Assembly: GCA_031216445.1 (NCBI GenBank)
Contig: CM062201.1
Span: 6,471,501-6,535,500, forward strand
Reading direction: 5' to 3'
DNA length: 64,000 bases
Source of the DNA: Lateolabrax maculatus
Taxonomy: Eukaryota > Chordata > Actinopteri > Acropomatiformes > Lateolabracidae
The translations under genes and the position numbers were made by a program. A model generated the notes under the pieces. That model worked only from the letters and a program-made list of their open reading frames with translations. It was not told where the DNA came from and ran no database searches. The first letter of the stretch is position 1. Each line of letters starts with the position of its first letter. This document shows positions 1 through 10,923 of this stretch, one piece after another.

Positions 1-37
1 AAAGTCCAGTGAAGGGGCACCCGGTGAGACTCTGGCC

Positions 38-3000
38 ATGTCAGAGACTCTGATCACGGGGCAGACATCGGAGGATCTGTTGGCTGACTTTGAGACTCTG
101 CTGAACTCTGGGAGTATTGACCTGGGCGAGGACCACCAGATAGTGATCATCACCAGCCCCAGCAATGAGGGACTCCACCCGACCGCTGCCCCCACCAGCA
201 CGGGGGAAATCCTGCTGTTTGCCACGCCGCAGGGCCCTGCCGATGTGGGGATCCAGGACAAGAGACGGCCGGCTCTGGGAAGACCTCCGGTGAGGAGAGG
301 GGTTGTGGGGGGGGGGGGGGGGGGGCAGAGTAGAGTTGAGCTAAAGTGCGATGAGGGAAGTGGTCAGCTGAGGAGCTCTCATTTAACATATAATGTCGAA
401 ATGTTTACATGAACGTGCTTTTGGCTGCGGAACAAAGCTGTACAAGTCCACCCACCTGTTGCTTCTAGACGTTTTGCTTTTTATTCAGCATGAATGTAAT
501 TACATATAATTATGCTTGTTCGACAATGTCTTTGTTTCTTTCTGCAACCATCTGTGTCTCTTCAGGTAAAGAGGAAGTTGGACCTGGATAGTGACCATCA
601 GTATCTCAGCACCACCCGACCGTCCATAGGCCAAGCACCACCCTCCACACCTGCCCCTCCCAGAGGTACACACACAGCTTATTCTGCAGATTTCTTTTCT
701 CATTGTTACTCAAAATTCACAGCCGAAGCAACGCGTCAGCATGGTACTCTGACCTTTGCTACAGCGGCCATTGTCATAAAAACAGCTGTCCTTTTATCAG
801 CACAGACAACAGCCTGCCAACCTGTCTTTGTCTTCACCAGGGTGACTAGTGTCAGAAATAATAAAGACTCTTGGTCAGCTAAAATGGCAAAAGATAGTTT
901 TTAAGCATACAGTAAGACAATGAGCGTTACTATGTATTAATTAATTTATGTTGTTTTCTCCCTCCTGTTGATCTTGATCAACAGTTGTGGTCCTTAAGTT
1001 CAAAACAGGAGGTAGGAGCTTTGATTGGCTGCTTATGGGAGTCAGGCTTCACTACATGCACAGCAAGCAAAAATGAAAATAGACTTGACCTGTAGAGGAC
1101 TAAACTGATGATTGAACAAACTACAAATTGATGTCACAGTGTATCTTTTTAAATTGGCATAAATACAAGGCATAATGTTTTGACATAGGGTGCAAACATT
1201 AACTGTATTAAGGGAAATATAGCAAATATAAGTCATATATAACTGTGTGCAAAGAGCGAAGTGATTAAAATAATAAAAAGGTGAGTTCCAGATATATTCA
1301 AGTGTCCTGGTAGTCCTGAGGTGCAAAGAGCAGAGCGATAAAATGAATAATTAAGAGAGGGTGAAACAGATAAATGTGAGCAGGTCTGGCAAAGGCAGAT
1401 GAATTATAGAGTCTGATAGCACCCTGTAGGAAGGACCTCCTCTATCGCTTGTCGGTGCTCGCGACAACAGACTGATTAAACATGTCGGGCAGACATTGAA
1501 TGATCTGTGCATTCTCAGGAAGTAAAGTCAGCTCAGGTCCTGTAGATGGCCTTGGTGTTGTTGGACCATTCCAGTTGGACGCTGAGGTTCTTTAAGACTT
1601 GACAATCTCCACGTCAACACACACCCCCCCCCCCCCGGATGTGGACCAGAGAAGGAGGGGCCTTCTTCCTCCTGAAGTCCACCGTGATCTCTTTAGTCAT
1701 GACCACGTTCAATTGCAAGTGTTTTTCCCCACAACACTTTACAAAGCAGTCCACCAGGCCCCTGTATTCCTCCTCCTGCCCACCCTCCACACACCCCACA
1801 ATGGCAGTGTCATCTGAGAAATCCTGCAGATGACAGGATATGGAGTTGTGCCCATAGTTGTTCATCACCCGGGGCTGTTGCCGACTGGTCCGGCAGCCTT
1901 TCCCCGGTGAAGTCCTGGTGGTTCTTGGGTAGCTTTACATGCAGTAGACACTGAAACAGAACATTAGCTTAAAAAAATGACAAAACATCCAGTATCACAA
2001 ACTCTCCCTTGAAAGTGGCAGTGGAACTGAAAGGTTGCTGTGAATACTGTGAAATTGATTAGAAGCAGGTGGAATTCAGGAACATTTTTAAAGATGTGTT
2101 TCTGAATCTCCAAGCAGTCCCTTTAAAACATCTAGATTCCATGTCACTTGTATTTAGCTGAAATCACCTGTGCTTTAGACAGGATTTGTTTAGAATCAAG
2201 AATTTTATATTTGTGCCTCTTGTTTTACCAAATCAAGACTTGATGTTTTGTACTTAAAGGGCATTTTTAATATATTCCAGTATTTGCCACTACTGTTTGT
2301 GAAAAGAGGAAAAAAATGCAGTGACAAGCAAAATGACATGCTTGTCCTAAGCAAATCATGGCTGACATTACAGAGTTTTACTGACCCAGTATATCCCAGT
2401 ATATCCCAGTCTTACATTGAACCAGGAGAGTTATCTGAGAAAAGAACTTAGTAAGTAAAAATGACATTACAGCTCAGTACAATAGTTTTATGAGGAAACA
2501 GACTTCCCAGTGTAGTTAAAAGCATAATTATTTAAACCCCTTCCCCTTCCGTTTCAGTTCCCCGAACTACGACGGAGAAGTCACGGTATGACACTTCCTT
2601 GAACCTGACCACCAAGCGCTTTCTGAACCTTTTGTCCCAGTCGGCCGACGGCGTGGTGGATCTGAACTGGGCCTCGCAGGTCCTGGATGTCCAGAAGCGA
2701 CGCATCTACGACATAACCAACGTCCTGGAGGGAATCCAACTCATCTCCAAGAAGTCCAAAAACAACATCCAATGGCTGTGAGTATAAAAAAAGCCATGCG
2801 TGTACAGCAGTAAGGTATTAAAAGTGGCTGGTATGTGTGTTTGGAGTCCATAACCCACTCGATTCTTTTTCATTTTTTTGTGCCATCTTCCCCTGCAGTG
2901 GTAATCGAGCTGATGCAGCATTGGTCTCCCGCCACAAGGAGTTGCAGAGGGAGGTGTGTGACCTCACAGAGGCTGAGGAGCAGCTGGACGAGCTCATTTC

Positions 3001-4976
3001 CAAATGCAACCTACAGCTCCGACTGCTCACAGAGGATCCACAGAACAAGAAATATCCTTTTGACAGGAGAGTGGCCAAATGCTGCCCAACAGTCACGCCC
3101 AGCAAATGTGCCCTGAATAAGTAAATGTCAGAATAAAACAAAAGATGGATCTGGATATGACAGACCATGTGCTGTAGATGTGACAGTGTGTCATTGGATT
3201 GGTAAGTGCTCAGTGGCTTGCAGGGGAGGTTCTTCATTGTACTGTAATTTCTGTTCTTCTATCTACACATTTATATGCTGTTCTAACCATTCCTCCTCAC
3301 ACATAAGTAATTAGTTTAAATTTTTTTTTTTTTTTTTTAATAGACAGCAAAGTCTTTTCAGGACAGTGTTGCAGTGTCGGACTCTGTCAGTCTTGACACC
3401 ACTTGCATTCCTTAATCGTTGTGTTCATCACGTTGGGCTATGTGCGCTGCCAGGACTTAAGGAAGTCGTTTGATTCCCCGGACCAGCTCGTCATGGTGAT
3501 CAGAGCTCCACCAGAGACCCAAATGCAAGTCTCTGAACCCAGCAAGGTACAGGCTTTGAATGTTATTCAGCTTTTTTTTTTTTTTTTTTGCGTTTATCTC
3601 GAGGTGTGACAAGTGTGCATTTTCGTCTACATCTCTCAGGGCTACCAAGTGTCACTGAAGAGCACCCGGGGTCCAATCGACGTCTTCCTCTGTCCAGAAG
3701 ACAGCTCCGGCGTCTGCAGCCCCGTGACAGGAAGCAGTCCCTCGAAACCCAATGCCGACGCCCCCCTGGTCCCGCCTCCCACACAGCCCACAGACCAAAC
3801 ACAAACCCGAACATCAGCAACCGCCCTGGAAGTGGGTTTATCATCGCCAGCATCCACGTCGTCCACAGTGACCACAGCCTCCCAGCAGGACCCCTCATCC
3901 CTGGTGTTAGGTGGTGATACAGGTGAGTGTTGACATTTGTCAGTAAATAATAAATTGTACACTTCTTGGAATCCCTCATTGAAAATGTTCAAAAACTATT
4001 TAAGTGAGACTCTTTGCCAAATCTTAGCTGAGGTAGCTGTAAAAAGTTGTGGGAACAACACGCCCTCAGAGCGTTGCTTATGTACAGTAAGTGTTTTAAT
4101 GTGTGGGAGGACCCGTCCTGCTGTTAAGTTTGTTTTCCGCTCAGAAAGCAGAAGTTCCCACTGTACGTCACTTATCGTCGTACCAGCAGCTCCTGCACAC
4201 TCATTCTAGCTGTCTCTTTTTCAAGGGTCTCATTGCGGTGATGGCAATGGGTAGTCCTGTGCCCCCGACAGAGCCAATGTCAGGAATGTCGGGCTTCCTG
4301 ACATTCGCTCTGTTCTTCATCTTTATTGGCAGCCACATTTTCCCCCCATTGCTTCCAGACAGCGAGCGTTTGCCACCACGGCTGCCGCCTGGCAACACTG
4401 GTGCTGTGTATTCTGAATCGGCACCACTTCTGATCCCACCAGTCTGTACACCACAGGCAGTTGCTATCCACCTTCTGAAATCTCATCACGCAGCTGAACA
4501 GAGCGGGCTGTTGGCTTAGAATAGAAGAAATGGTTAGCAGTATGACATGATTAAGATAGCATGTTTTTCTAACTTGTATCACAAATGTTGTTTACTGTCC
4601 CAGACCGGAAAATCAGACTGATGCCGGCATATACTTTTGTAATATTTGTGTGTGTAATTAAGTAGTTATTGATCAAAATCTAAAACATATGTCACTGTGA
4701 ACCAGTGTTTTTCACATTTGACTTTCTATAACAGAATCCCTCCTGGGGGGCGACCCGTTTGCCAGCCTTGGGGACATGCCCGATTTTGACCTCTCACCAC
4801 TCTCCTCCTCGGACTTCCTGAACGGAGAGGGCCTCGCTCTCCCATTGGACGGTTTTATCAACCTGTCCCCGCCTCACAGTCATGACTACCACTTTGGACT
4901 GGAGGACCATGAAGGCATCAGCGAACTGTTTGATTGTGACTTTGGTGACCTATCGCAAGTATTGGGGGAAAGTTAG
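38..4976 (+). CDS. e2f1: E2F1 transcription factor, complete 7-exon gene
   Basis: Cell-cycle transcription factor that pairs with a DP partner on DNA and is restrained by RB. Exons: 38-289, 566-665, 2558-2777, 2899-3051, 3432-3546, 3640-3922, 4735-4976 (stop TAG). They total 1,365 nt and 454 aa, against about 437 aa in human E2F1, with the same seven-exon plan. Seen: hydrophobic N-terminal stretch ending QIVIITSPS; RPALGRPP, then VKRKLDL (residues 85-91), a cyclin-binding RxL-type motif assembled across the exon 1/2 junction; winged-helix DNA-binding domain at about 118-191 with RRIYDITNV at 165-173; leucine-rich dimerisation segment in exon 4; marked-box segment YVRCQDLR through IDVFLCPE in exons 5-6; Ser/Thr/Pro-rich linker; C-terminal RB-pocket motif at 425-447 ending LFDCDFGDL. 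All introns are GT-AG except intron 4, which is AT-AC. The start has a good context (gccATGt) and fits human length, but the frame stays open to the window edge. Confidence 0.96.
307..325. repeat. Poly-G run in e2f1 intron 1
   Basis: A 19-base G homopolymer starts 17 bp after the exon 1 donor. G-runs near donors can influence splicing and form quadruplexes. The length may be uncertain because such runs are hard to sequence. Confidence 0.9.
1320..1900 (-). mobile_element. Truncated non-LTR retrotransposon (LINE) fragment in e2f1 intron 2
   Basis: On the - strand, 1868-1614 encodes a reverse-transcriptase palm fragment. It has the catalytic-type motif FSDDTAIVG and then HLQLNV and VDFRRKKAPP, an order typical of the RT core in L2/Rex-like fish LINEs. 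Further along the - strand (1598-1330), broken frames still read like the domain's C-terminal part (FNQSVVAS, RRSFLQGAIRLYNSS). The frames are interrupted by stops, and a C13 run (1624-1636) lies inside, so the copy is dead. The clade is not certain. The AT-rich stretch 1042-1320 may be its 3' untranslated tail. Confidence 0.75.
3052..3431 (+). other. e2f1: U12-type AT-AC intron in e2f1 (intron 4)
   Basis: The intron begins ATATCCTTTT at 3052, which is the minor-spliceosome 5' splice consensus. It has TTCCTTAAT at 3408-3416, matching the U12 branch-site consensus, and ends in AC at 3430-3431, about 16 nt beyond the branch adenosine. Joining here preserves phase 2 and reads KKLGYVRCQDLR, matching the family. 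No AG acceptor near 3431 would give that junction. A poly-T run at 3321-3338 lies inside. U12 introns in vertebrate E2F genes are established knowledge as I recall it; the exact boundaries here are read from the sequence. Confidence 0.93.
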
Positions 4977-7900
4977 ATGAAAATAGAAGAAGATGAGGAG
5001 CATGTGGGCTTCTTGATTTAGGACTTTCCCTCTGTTCCCTGGGGCTTCTAAAGGATGGAAATCAACCTTTTATGGACAAATCTTTGTCAAAAACCCAGAC
5101 TTAATGTTTTAATTGTGAGGTGTGGGAAAATGTTTGTGTAGTAATTGCCTGTGACCCCCAAAATACCACCCCAACTACAAAATTACAAAAAACCCAAATT
5201 GTACAGCACATTAATAGCACTTATCTTTGGCCATTGAAACATTTTAGACCAAGACTTTAGCTTTAGTATAGATATTTAAATTATTTATATGAATGTTATT
5301 TTGATATTTTGTACCAAGTGAGGTTTTTGTTGTTATGGATAATGTTTTATCCAAGTGGATTGTGCAGGTGTTTGTGTGGAGTTATGGACTCATAGGGCTG
5401 GTTTCCTTAACACTGATTAGCTCACCTGCCACAACTCACAAGGCTGGTTTCATAGGCCATTCAGTCCGAAGAGTTTTCTCAGCTGACGCTGCTTCAATGA
5501 AACCAGCCTCATGAGAAGTGCCGAATCAGTGCTGGGCTGTCCAAAAGCATCTTGGAGTTCTGGTGCAGTTTCACACTCGCGCAATATTTTTTTTGTAATG
5601 ATAGATGTCATTTGAAGCACAAAAGTAAAGGCTTCTCCACCAATAATTAGTTTTGTCTGAAACACTGGAATCCTGAAAGGTTTTTCTAACGTCTCTATGT
5701 CTGACAATGACATTCAAGGTATCATTGCCCAAACTTTACGACTAGATGTTCCACAGCCTCCTACAGTGGATTAAAGGTCAAATTTATTTGCCCTCTAAAG
5801 CCACTGACCAAACAGATGGGCTGTCTTTACGGGGATGTACATATTCACATGTAAAAAATGAACACAAGCAAGAACTAAGATGCTTTTGGGGAGCTTGACC
5901 CTCATCTTTCTTAAAATAAATGGTAACATAAATGGTTACCATGACATTTTGAATATTTTTCTTCAAAAGCTACTTTCCTTTGGACGTCTGGAGAAAAGTC
6001 AGGGTCCACCGAACGGTGCTCCAAAGCCATTTTAGAGAGTCTAAAAGGACAAAGGTAGAGACTCCAGTGCGACAAATAATGTGGTTTTGAAGGAAAAATA
6101 AGCAGTTAAAATCTGAAAGGTCCAGATGTGTTTTGTTGGTGTTCGGGAAACCAGGTGATGATAGTCTGCTGCAGTTATGCTAGCGAGTAAAAAGTAATTC
6201 TGTTGTTCTGTATTAGTTAGCTAGGCGTTTAGCCATAGTCTCAGGTGTTCAGAGCAGAGCAAAGTCTTAAATCAATGTTTTTGATGCAAGCGTGTGTGAG
6301 AGTGTAACTGTTTAGATGCATTTCATGGGTGTTGTGTAGGTTGACAATACGTTATTACAGGTTTAGAAAATGATTGAAGACGGTGCATGTTTTTTTTTTT
6401 TTTATTTCCAACTTTTTCAGCCAAGGGTTCGAGCAGGAAAAGTTCACCAGATGCCTGTAGATTAATGCTCCCAAACCCCCCCCGACTGTTATTGTCATGT
6501 GGGCAAGCTGCATCTTTAGTGCATCTTTCCAAAAGTGAGGTTAGTTTCTCATTATGGGCGGATTAAAGCACAGCAGCATTGCTTTTGCCAGTCTAATCTG
6601 TGTGATGGCTTCAGGAAGGGGTTAAGTGGAAGTGATGGAGTCTTGGTAGGATTTCGAAACAGGGATGTCCTGTTATGTTATATGCACTTCAAATAAGTTC
6701 AGAAAGTTAATGTTCATGCCTTAAATCAATGACCTCTACCATGTGAAGGGAGGCACCTGGGTTATCTTATCTCAGCCCCTTGTTTTTCTACAATAGTCAC
6801 ATAAGGCTCCGTCTTCACATACTACTACATGGCTCGGTTCTTGAGAAACCATATTGATTTTCAGTTGAAATAAGCAGCAATAACAGACGTTTTCACATCA
6901 TGTCCTCAGAGTATGAGACGACAAGCTGTCCTGCTACGTGTGTCTGCATCAAACTTTTTTTTTTCTTGTTCTAAGTTATGTAAGCTAACATTATTACACA
7001 TTCCTGAAGTATTGGGTTTTAATATGCGTGTGGGTGCGTGTGTGTGGAAAATACAAGTTGTTTTGGAGAATTTCATATTTATTTTTAGAAAAAGGGGGTT
7101 TTAATTGAAAAAAATGGTACAAAATGTTTCATTGGTTTTCTGGCAGGAAGCGACTTTACACCCTATACTCATCACTGATAAATGTGTCCTTTAGTGGTGA
7201 AAAGAATTGTTTGGTTTGTAAATTGGTTTCTCATTAGTAGCATGTTTATATTTTGCCATAGAAAATATATTTCCCTGTCTCACCTGTTGTGCATGTGCAA
7301 CCTTTGCATTAGCTAATGATGCAAAACAATATTTTTTAAGCGAAAAATACTCATAGATACAATATATTTGTCATTTTGACTGAACTGACTAACGTGTAAC
7401 TTAATTCTTCACTCCTTGTTTAATCACGGCCTTCTCTGTCACATCAGTACAGATGAAAGATATCTCAATGTTGCAGGCAACGTTGCTAATCTAAGGTTGT
7501 ACATGTATTATAGTGTCACCTTTGGGTGCCTCAAACTGGCATGTGAATGTGTGAGAACCTTAGAACTAAAGTCATGTTTTGTTTTCTTAAATGTTTCCCT
7601 TATTTTCAGGTCTGTGGTCTCAATATTTAAATTCAAAAGAACCTGAATGGTTTTCAACTGACAGCGGCCTTACAGGCCACTCAAATGTTGTGCTTCGTCT
7701 ATAATGTGTGTAACCTTTTAGAATGTATCACATTTTTTGTCTGTCTTGGCCTTTTTAACTTCCAGCGGCAGCTGAACTGATCAACATTGTTCGCAGAATG
7801 TGAGCAGTTCATGTTGTCAACCTTTGTAAAATTTGTTTCATGTTTCAGTTCTCTGCAGGACAAATGCAGTGCCTTGTTGACATAAAATATTAATTATTGA

Positions 7901-8366
7901 TGAAAATTCAAATCAGGATTTCTTTTTGTGTGCGGTCATGGTGAAAGAGTGCTTTCAGGTATTTTTTGTGGTTTGTGTTTGGAAAAAAGTGCAAATATAA
8001 TTTGCACCAGGGTTGCAATCAAGTCACCTTCAGTTAAAACTTGCATACTTAAGTGCAAGTATGTTTGGAAATTGTAGGAATCAATTTATAAGGAGACATT
8101 CATTTTTATACAAAGATGTTATAGTCGCTGATTTAACAGATTGAAAGAGAACTGACTCCAACACTGATTCAGTCGCTGTTCAAAGTGCTTTTAAGGGAAA
8201 CGTATCCAGCAACTTAACAATCAGTTACAGTTACTCTGTTTTTTTTGTTTTACAAATTTTATTTTTGTCACTACATACTGGGCAAAAAAAATAGTAATGC
8301 AGGTTTGTATTATTAATGGGTCACAATATGCCCTTTTGTATTAAATTTTCTTTGTCAAAAATAAAA
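4977..8366 (+). other. e2f1: Probable e2f1 3' UTR and downstream flank
   Basis: AT-rich DNA without a supportable coding frame follows the e2f1 stop. AATAAA polyadenylation hexamers occur at 5915-5920 and 8360-8365; either could end the transcript, giving a UTR of about 0.95 or 3.4 kb. No strong GCACTTT-type miR-17 seed site was found here, although human E2F1 is a known target. The true end cannot be fixed without transcripts. Confidence 0.5.
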
Positions 8367-8875
8367 AGTTAACTATTTTGATTTGACCCATTTGCACCAC
8401 GTCTTGTCTTGTCAAACACAAAATCTAACACCAAAAACACAGAAATCTTACTGACATTGACCATGTTGATCTATTTGCACCAAGATGGGAGATCACCCAC
8501 CTCACTTCTGATTTTACTCTTATAACCACTGTTGTACTTGGTAATTAACAAATTGAAAAAAAATACATGTACTTTTTGTGATTGAGGAAATGTCCTACTC
8601 ATTATCCAACAAAAATGAAGGGCTGAGACTGAGAATAACCACTGCTAGACGTAACCAGAAAAAAAATACATTTTGGGGTCATTTTCCAGCAGTATTCATC
8701 ACATGCAAGTAAATATAATCTCGCCTATGCAGCTAGAGGGAGCCCTTCGCTCAGGACAGCACAGAGAGGAGCGCTGCAGTCACTTCTCTCTGAAATGTGG
8801 TTTTAGTGATGACTTTTATATGGTGTAACACTTTGGGCACATCACAGAGCTGGTTTTGGTTATTAAATCCTAATG

Positions 8876-8990
8876 AATTCAAATCTTGTTTTGTTGAGTG
8901 TGGTGACTGAAAGGAGTTAATACAGTTGAACGTTGTACATCAGGTCACCTTAAAGTCCTTGAAAACTCTTTCATTGTCCTACATAGTCAA
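8876..8990 (+). repeat. Dispersed repeat copy 1 (pair with 10,658)
   Basis: ATTCAAATC, TTTTGTTGAGT and AAAGTCCTTGAAA occur here in the same order as at 10,658-10,742, ending in a similar CATAGT-TCAAC stretch. The two are diverged direct copies. The internal stretch is longer here. The family was not identified. Confidence 0.6.
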
Positions 8991-8997
8991 CCGAATT

Positions 8998-9260
8998 TAA
9001 GGAATAGTTCACCATTTGATGCACACACACCTCTTAAGTGAATAAGTGTATTTCACTATTTTACTAACTAATATGTTATAATCTCGGTTTTAAAAAAATG
9101 ACAAGTTGTGCTTTTCCAGTCCTTATTCTAAACTAAGCTAACCGGCTCCTGCTTCTAGAGAGGTAGTGATATTCCCATATCGCTCTCAGCAAGAAAGCAA
9201 ATTTCCTATATTTCCCAAAAATAATCTTTTAAATACAATTTGAAAACATTTCACGTTTAC
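8998..9260 (+). repeat. Old teleost dispersed repeat (AAGCTAAGCTAA family)
   Basis: It opens with TTAAGGAATAGTTCACC and contains AACTAAGCTAACCGGCTCCTGC, then CTCTCAGCAAGAAAGC and ATTTCCCAAAAAT. The same ordered blocks recur at 61,640-61,870 on this strand and at 48,190-48,330 on the other. This is an ancient interspersed family with no coding capacity. Confidence 0.65.
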
Positions 9261-10018
9261 CTATATGCTTTTCATGAAATATGTTGGTTATAAAAGTTAT
9301 TCTAACCAATCAAAAACTGTAGTTTTCCAATGAACTGGTGAGACCACCAATATTGCATATTATATACATATATATAGTTAGAGTCCACGCTTCGCCTGCT
9401 GCTGCTCCCCAGTTAATGATACCGGCTGATGAGTTGTCACTGGTATTTGGCTTGCAGCTACTGACTACTGTGTGCGGAAGATGGCCCAACAACGTTATTA
9501 TGATGGTGGCTGGCCACGAGAAAAGAGGGAGGGGTGGATGTTTATCATTGTGCAAGCGGATCTCAGTTGTTGTTCTGTCACTTTCTAGAGAAAGGTGTGT
9601 ATGTGTCCACACCCTACTCACTAGCTGGTGAGTATTTTGAAATTGATGAATGTTCACATTTATTGTCTCTTGCGACACCTGCAGTGGTGAGGTCACACTT
9701 TTCCAGAGAAAGGCGTCTCCCAATTAAACACATAACTTACCGTTTCTCCTTAAACAATTCATGTGAAAACTTTGACTGATCGGTCCGTGGAATTAGGTGG
9801 ATCAAAGTAAATCAAGTAAACAGAGTCAAAAGGAATGCGTTTTTCAGCCGTGCCAGCGGCGCAGTTTAGGGGATGGAAACATCGGTCTGTTGTTCGACCA
9901 CTTTGGCCCAAACTTAAAAATATCTCAAAAACTACTTTATGATTTGGTGCAGCTGTCCATGGTTGCCCAGATGATGAGTCCCAACAACCGTAACACGCTC
10001 AGTTGAGATGGTGGACAT

Positions 10019-10125
10019 GGTAAACATTATACCTGCTTAACACCAGCATGTGCAAGTGAGCGTGCTGATGTTGGCATTGAGCTCAAAGCACAGCTGTGCC
10101 TACTTACAGCCTTGCAGAGCCTCTC
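10019..10125 (+). repeat. Dispersed repeat fragment (AGCTCAAAGCAC family)
   Basis: The blocks GCTGATGTTGGCATTGAGCTC and AAAGCACAGCTGTGCCTA, then TACAGCCTTGCAGAGC, resemble a common fish repeat whose relatives appear at 27,756-27,965 and 55,605-56,025. The copy is diverged and short. Confidence 0.5.
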
Positions 10126-10657
10126 AGTCTTTTTTTCATTAATTCTTAATCATTTAATTAATTAAAACCCAGTAACAGCAATGGCATGCTGATCCTTTCA
10201 GTCAGAAAATATATTTTTATCACATTGTACTCTCTAACAGCTCGTTTGTTTAAAAAAAAAAAAAACCTCCACTCATTGACAGCCGATGGCCCATGCTGAA
10301 AGACTGTACTGTACTTGTACTGTTCAAAGGGGTTTATAGTGAATGCATGAAATGGTTTCACAGTTACGATAGGCCTACTTCTTGGATTTGTATAGTGGAA
10401 ATGTACACTATGTTCATTACCATATCATATGGTGGACCAAACATATCATGAATGGAGAAGCATGGATACTGCATTCTTAGCACCTTGCTATATAAAGGAA
10501 AGTCTCATAAATGACTGCAGAGTTTAATCAGCACACCACTGACAGTGTCAAAACCAATACAGCATACAGTATGGAAGTCATCTTTTTAAAGGGCTGCGAC
10601 ACTGGATTTGTCAGGCATGTCATTGCACTTGATTTGGCAAATAACTCCCAGTGTATT

Positions 10658-10742
10658 CAAATCCTTTTTTGTTGAGTTTGGTATGTTAAAAGTCCTTGAA
10701 AGGTCTTGCAGCATCTTTACATAGTGTCAACTAAACTAAATG
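10658..10742 (+). repeat. Dispersed repeat copy 2 (pair with 8,876)
   Basis: Second, shorter direct copy of the block at 8,876-8,990, sharing ATTCAAATC, TTTTGTTGAGT and AAAGTCCTTGAAA. It lies within 300 bp upstream of the transglutaminase start. Confidence 0.6.
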
Positions 10743-10829
10743 TTACACTAGTGTTGTATATTATCATACATTGTACGGTCAGATACTGTTTTTCACTTGT
10801 TTGCCAAGGTTGTTGTGAAATTATTGCTC

Positions 10830-10923
10830 CCAGGGCGGAGGATATGAGAATAAAAGAGAGAGAGTGAGAAGGTGGAGCCTGCTTGTCATTCCTTCAGTCG
10901 CTTACAACCCCTGCTGTCAGACC
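10830..10923 (+). promoter_or_regulatory. Putative transglutaminase promoter and 5' UTR
   Basis: A GGGCGG box (10833-10838) is followed by a TATA-like GAATAAAAG at about 10848 and a purine-rich stretch, about 75 bp before the ATG at 10924. The spacing would allow transcription to start near 10,875-10,885. This is inferred from motif order only. Confidence 0.35.

Noticed and set aside
2837..3124. e2f1 exon 4 extended to the GT at 3121
   Set aside because: It adds 23 non-E2F residues and has no AG acceptor giving the known next segment, whereas the AT-AC junction matches the family exactly.
4103..4519. 138-codon frame in e2f1 intron 6, with a hydrophobic stretch
   Set aside because: No homology recognised, no good flanking splice sites in phase, and the exon 6 to exon 7 join is already complete.
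4977..8366. miR-17-family sites as in human E2F1
   Set aside because: No GCACTTT match was found in the probable 3' UTR by eye.
9310..9723. 137-codon frame on the - strand opposite a 97-codon + frame
   Set aside because: Neither shows a domain or splice context. The region borders repeats.
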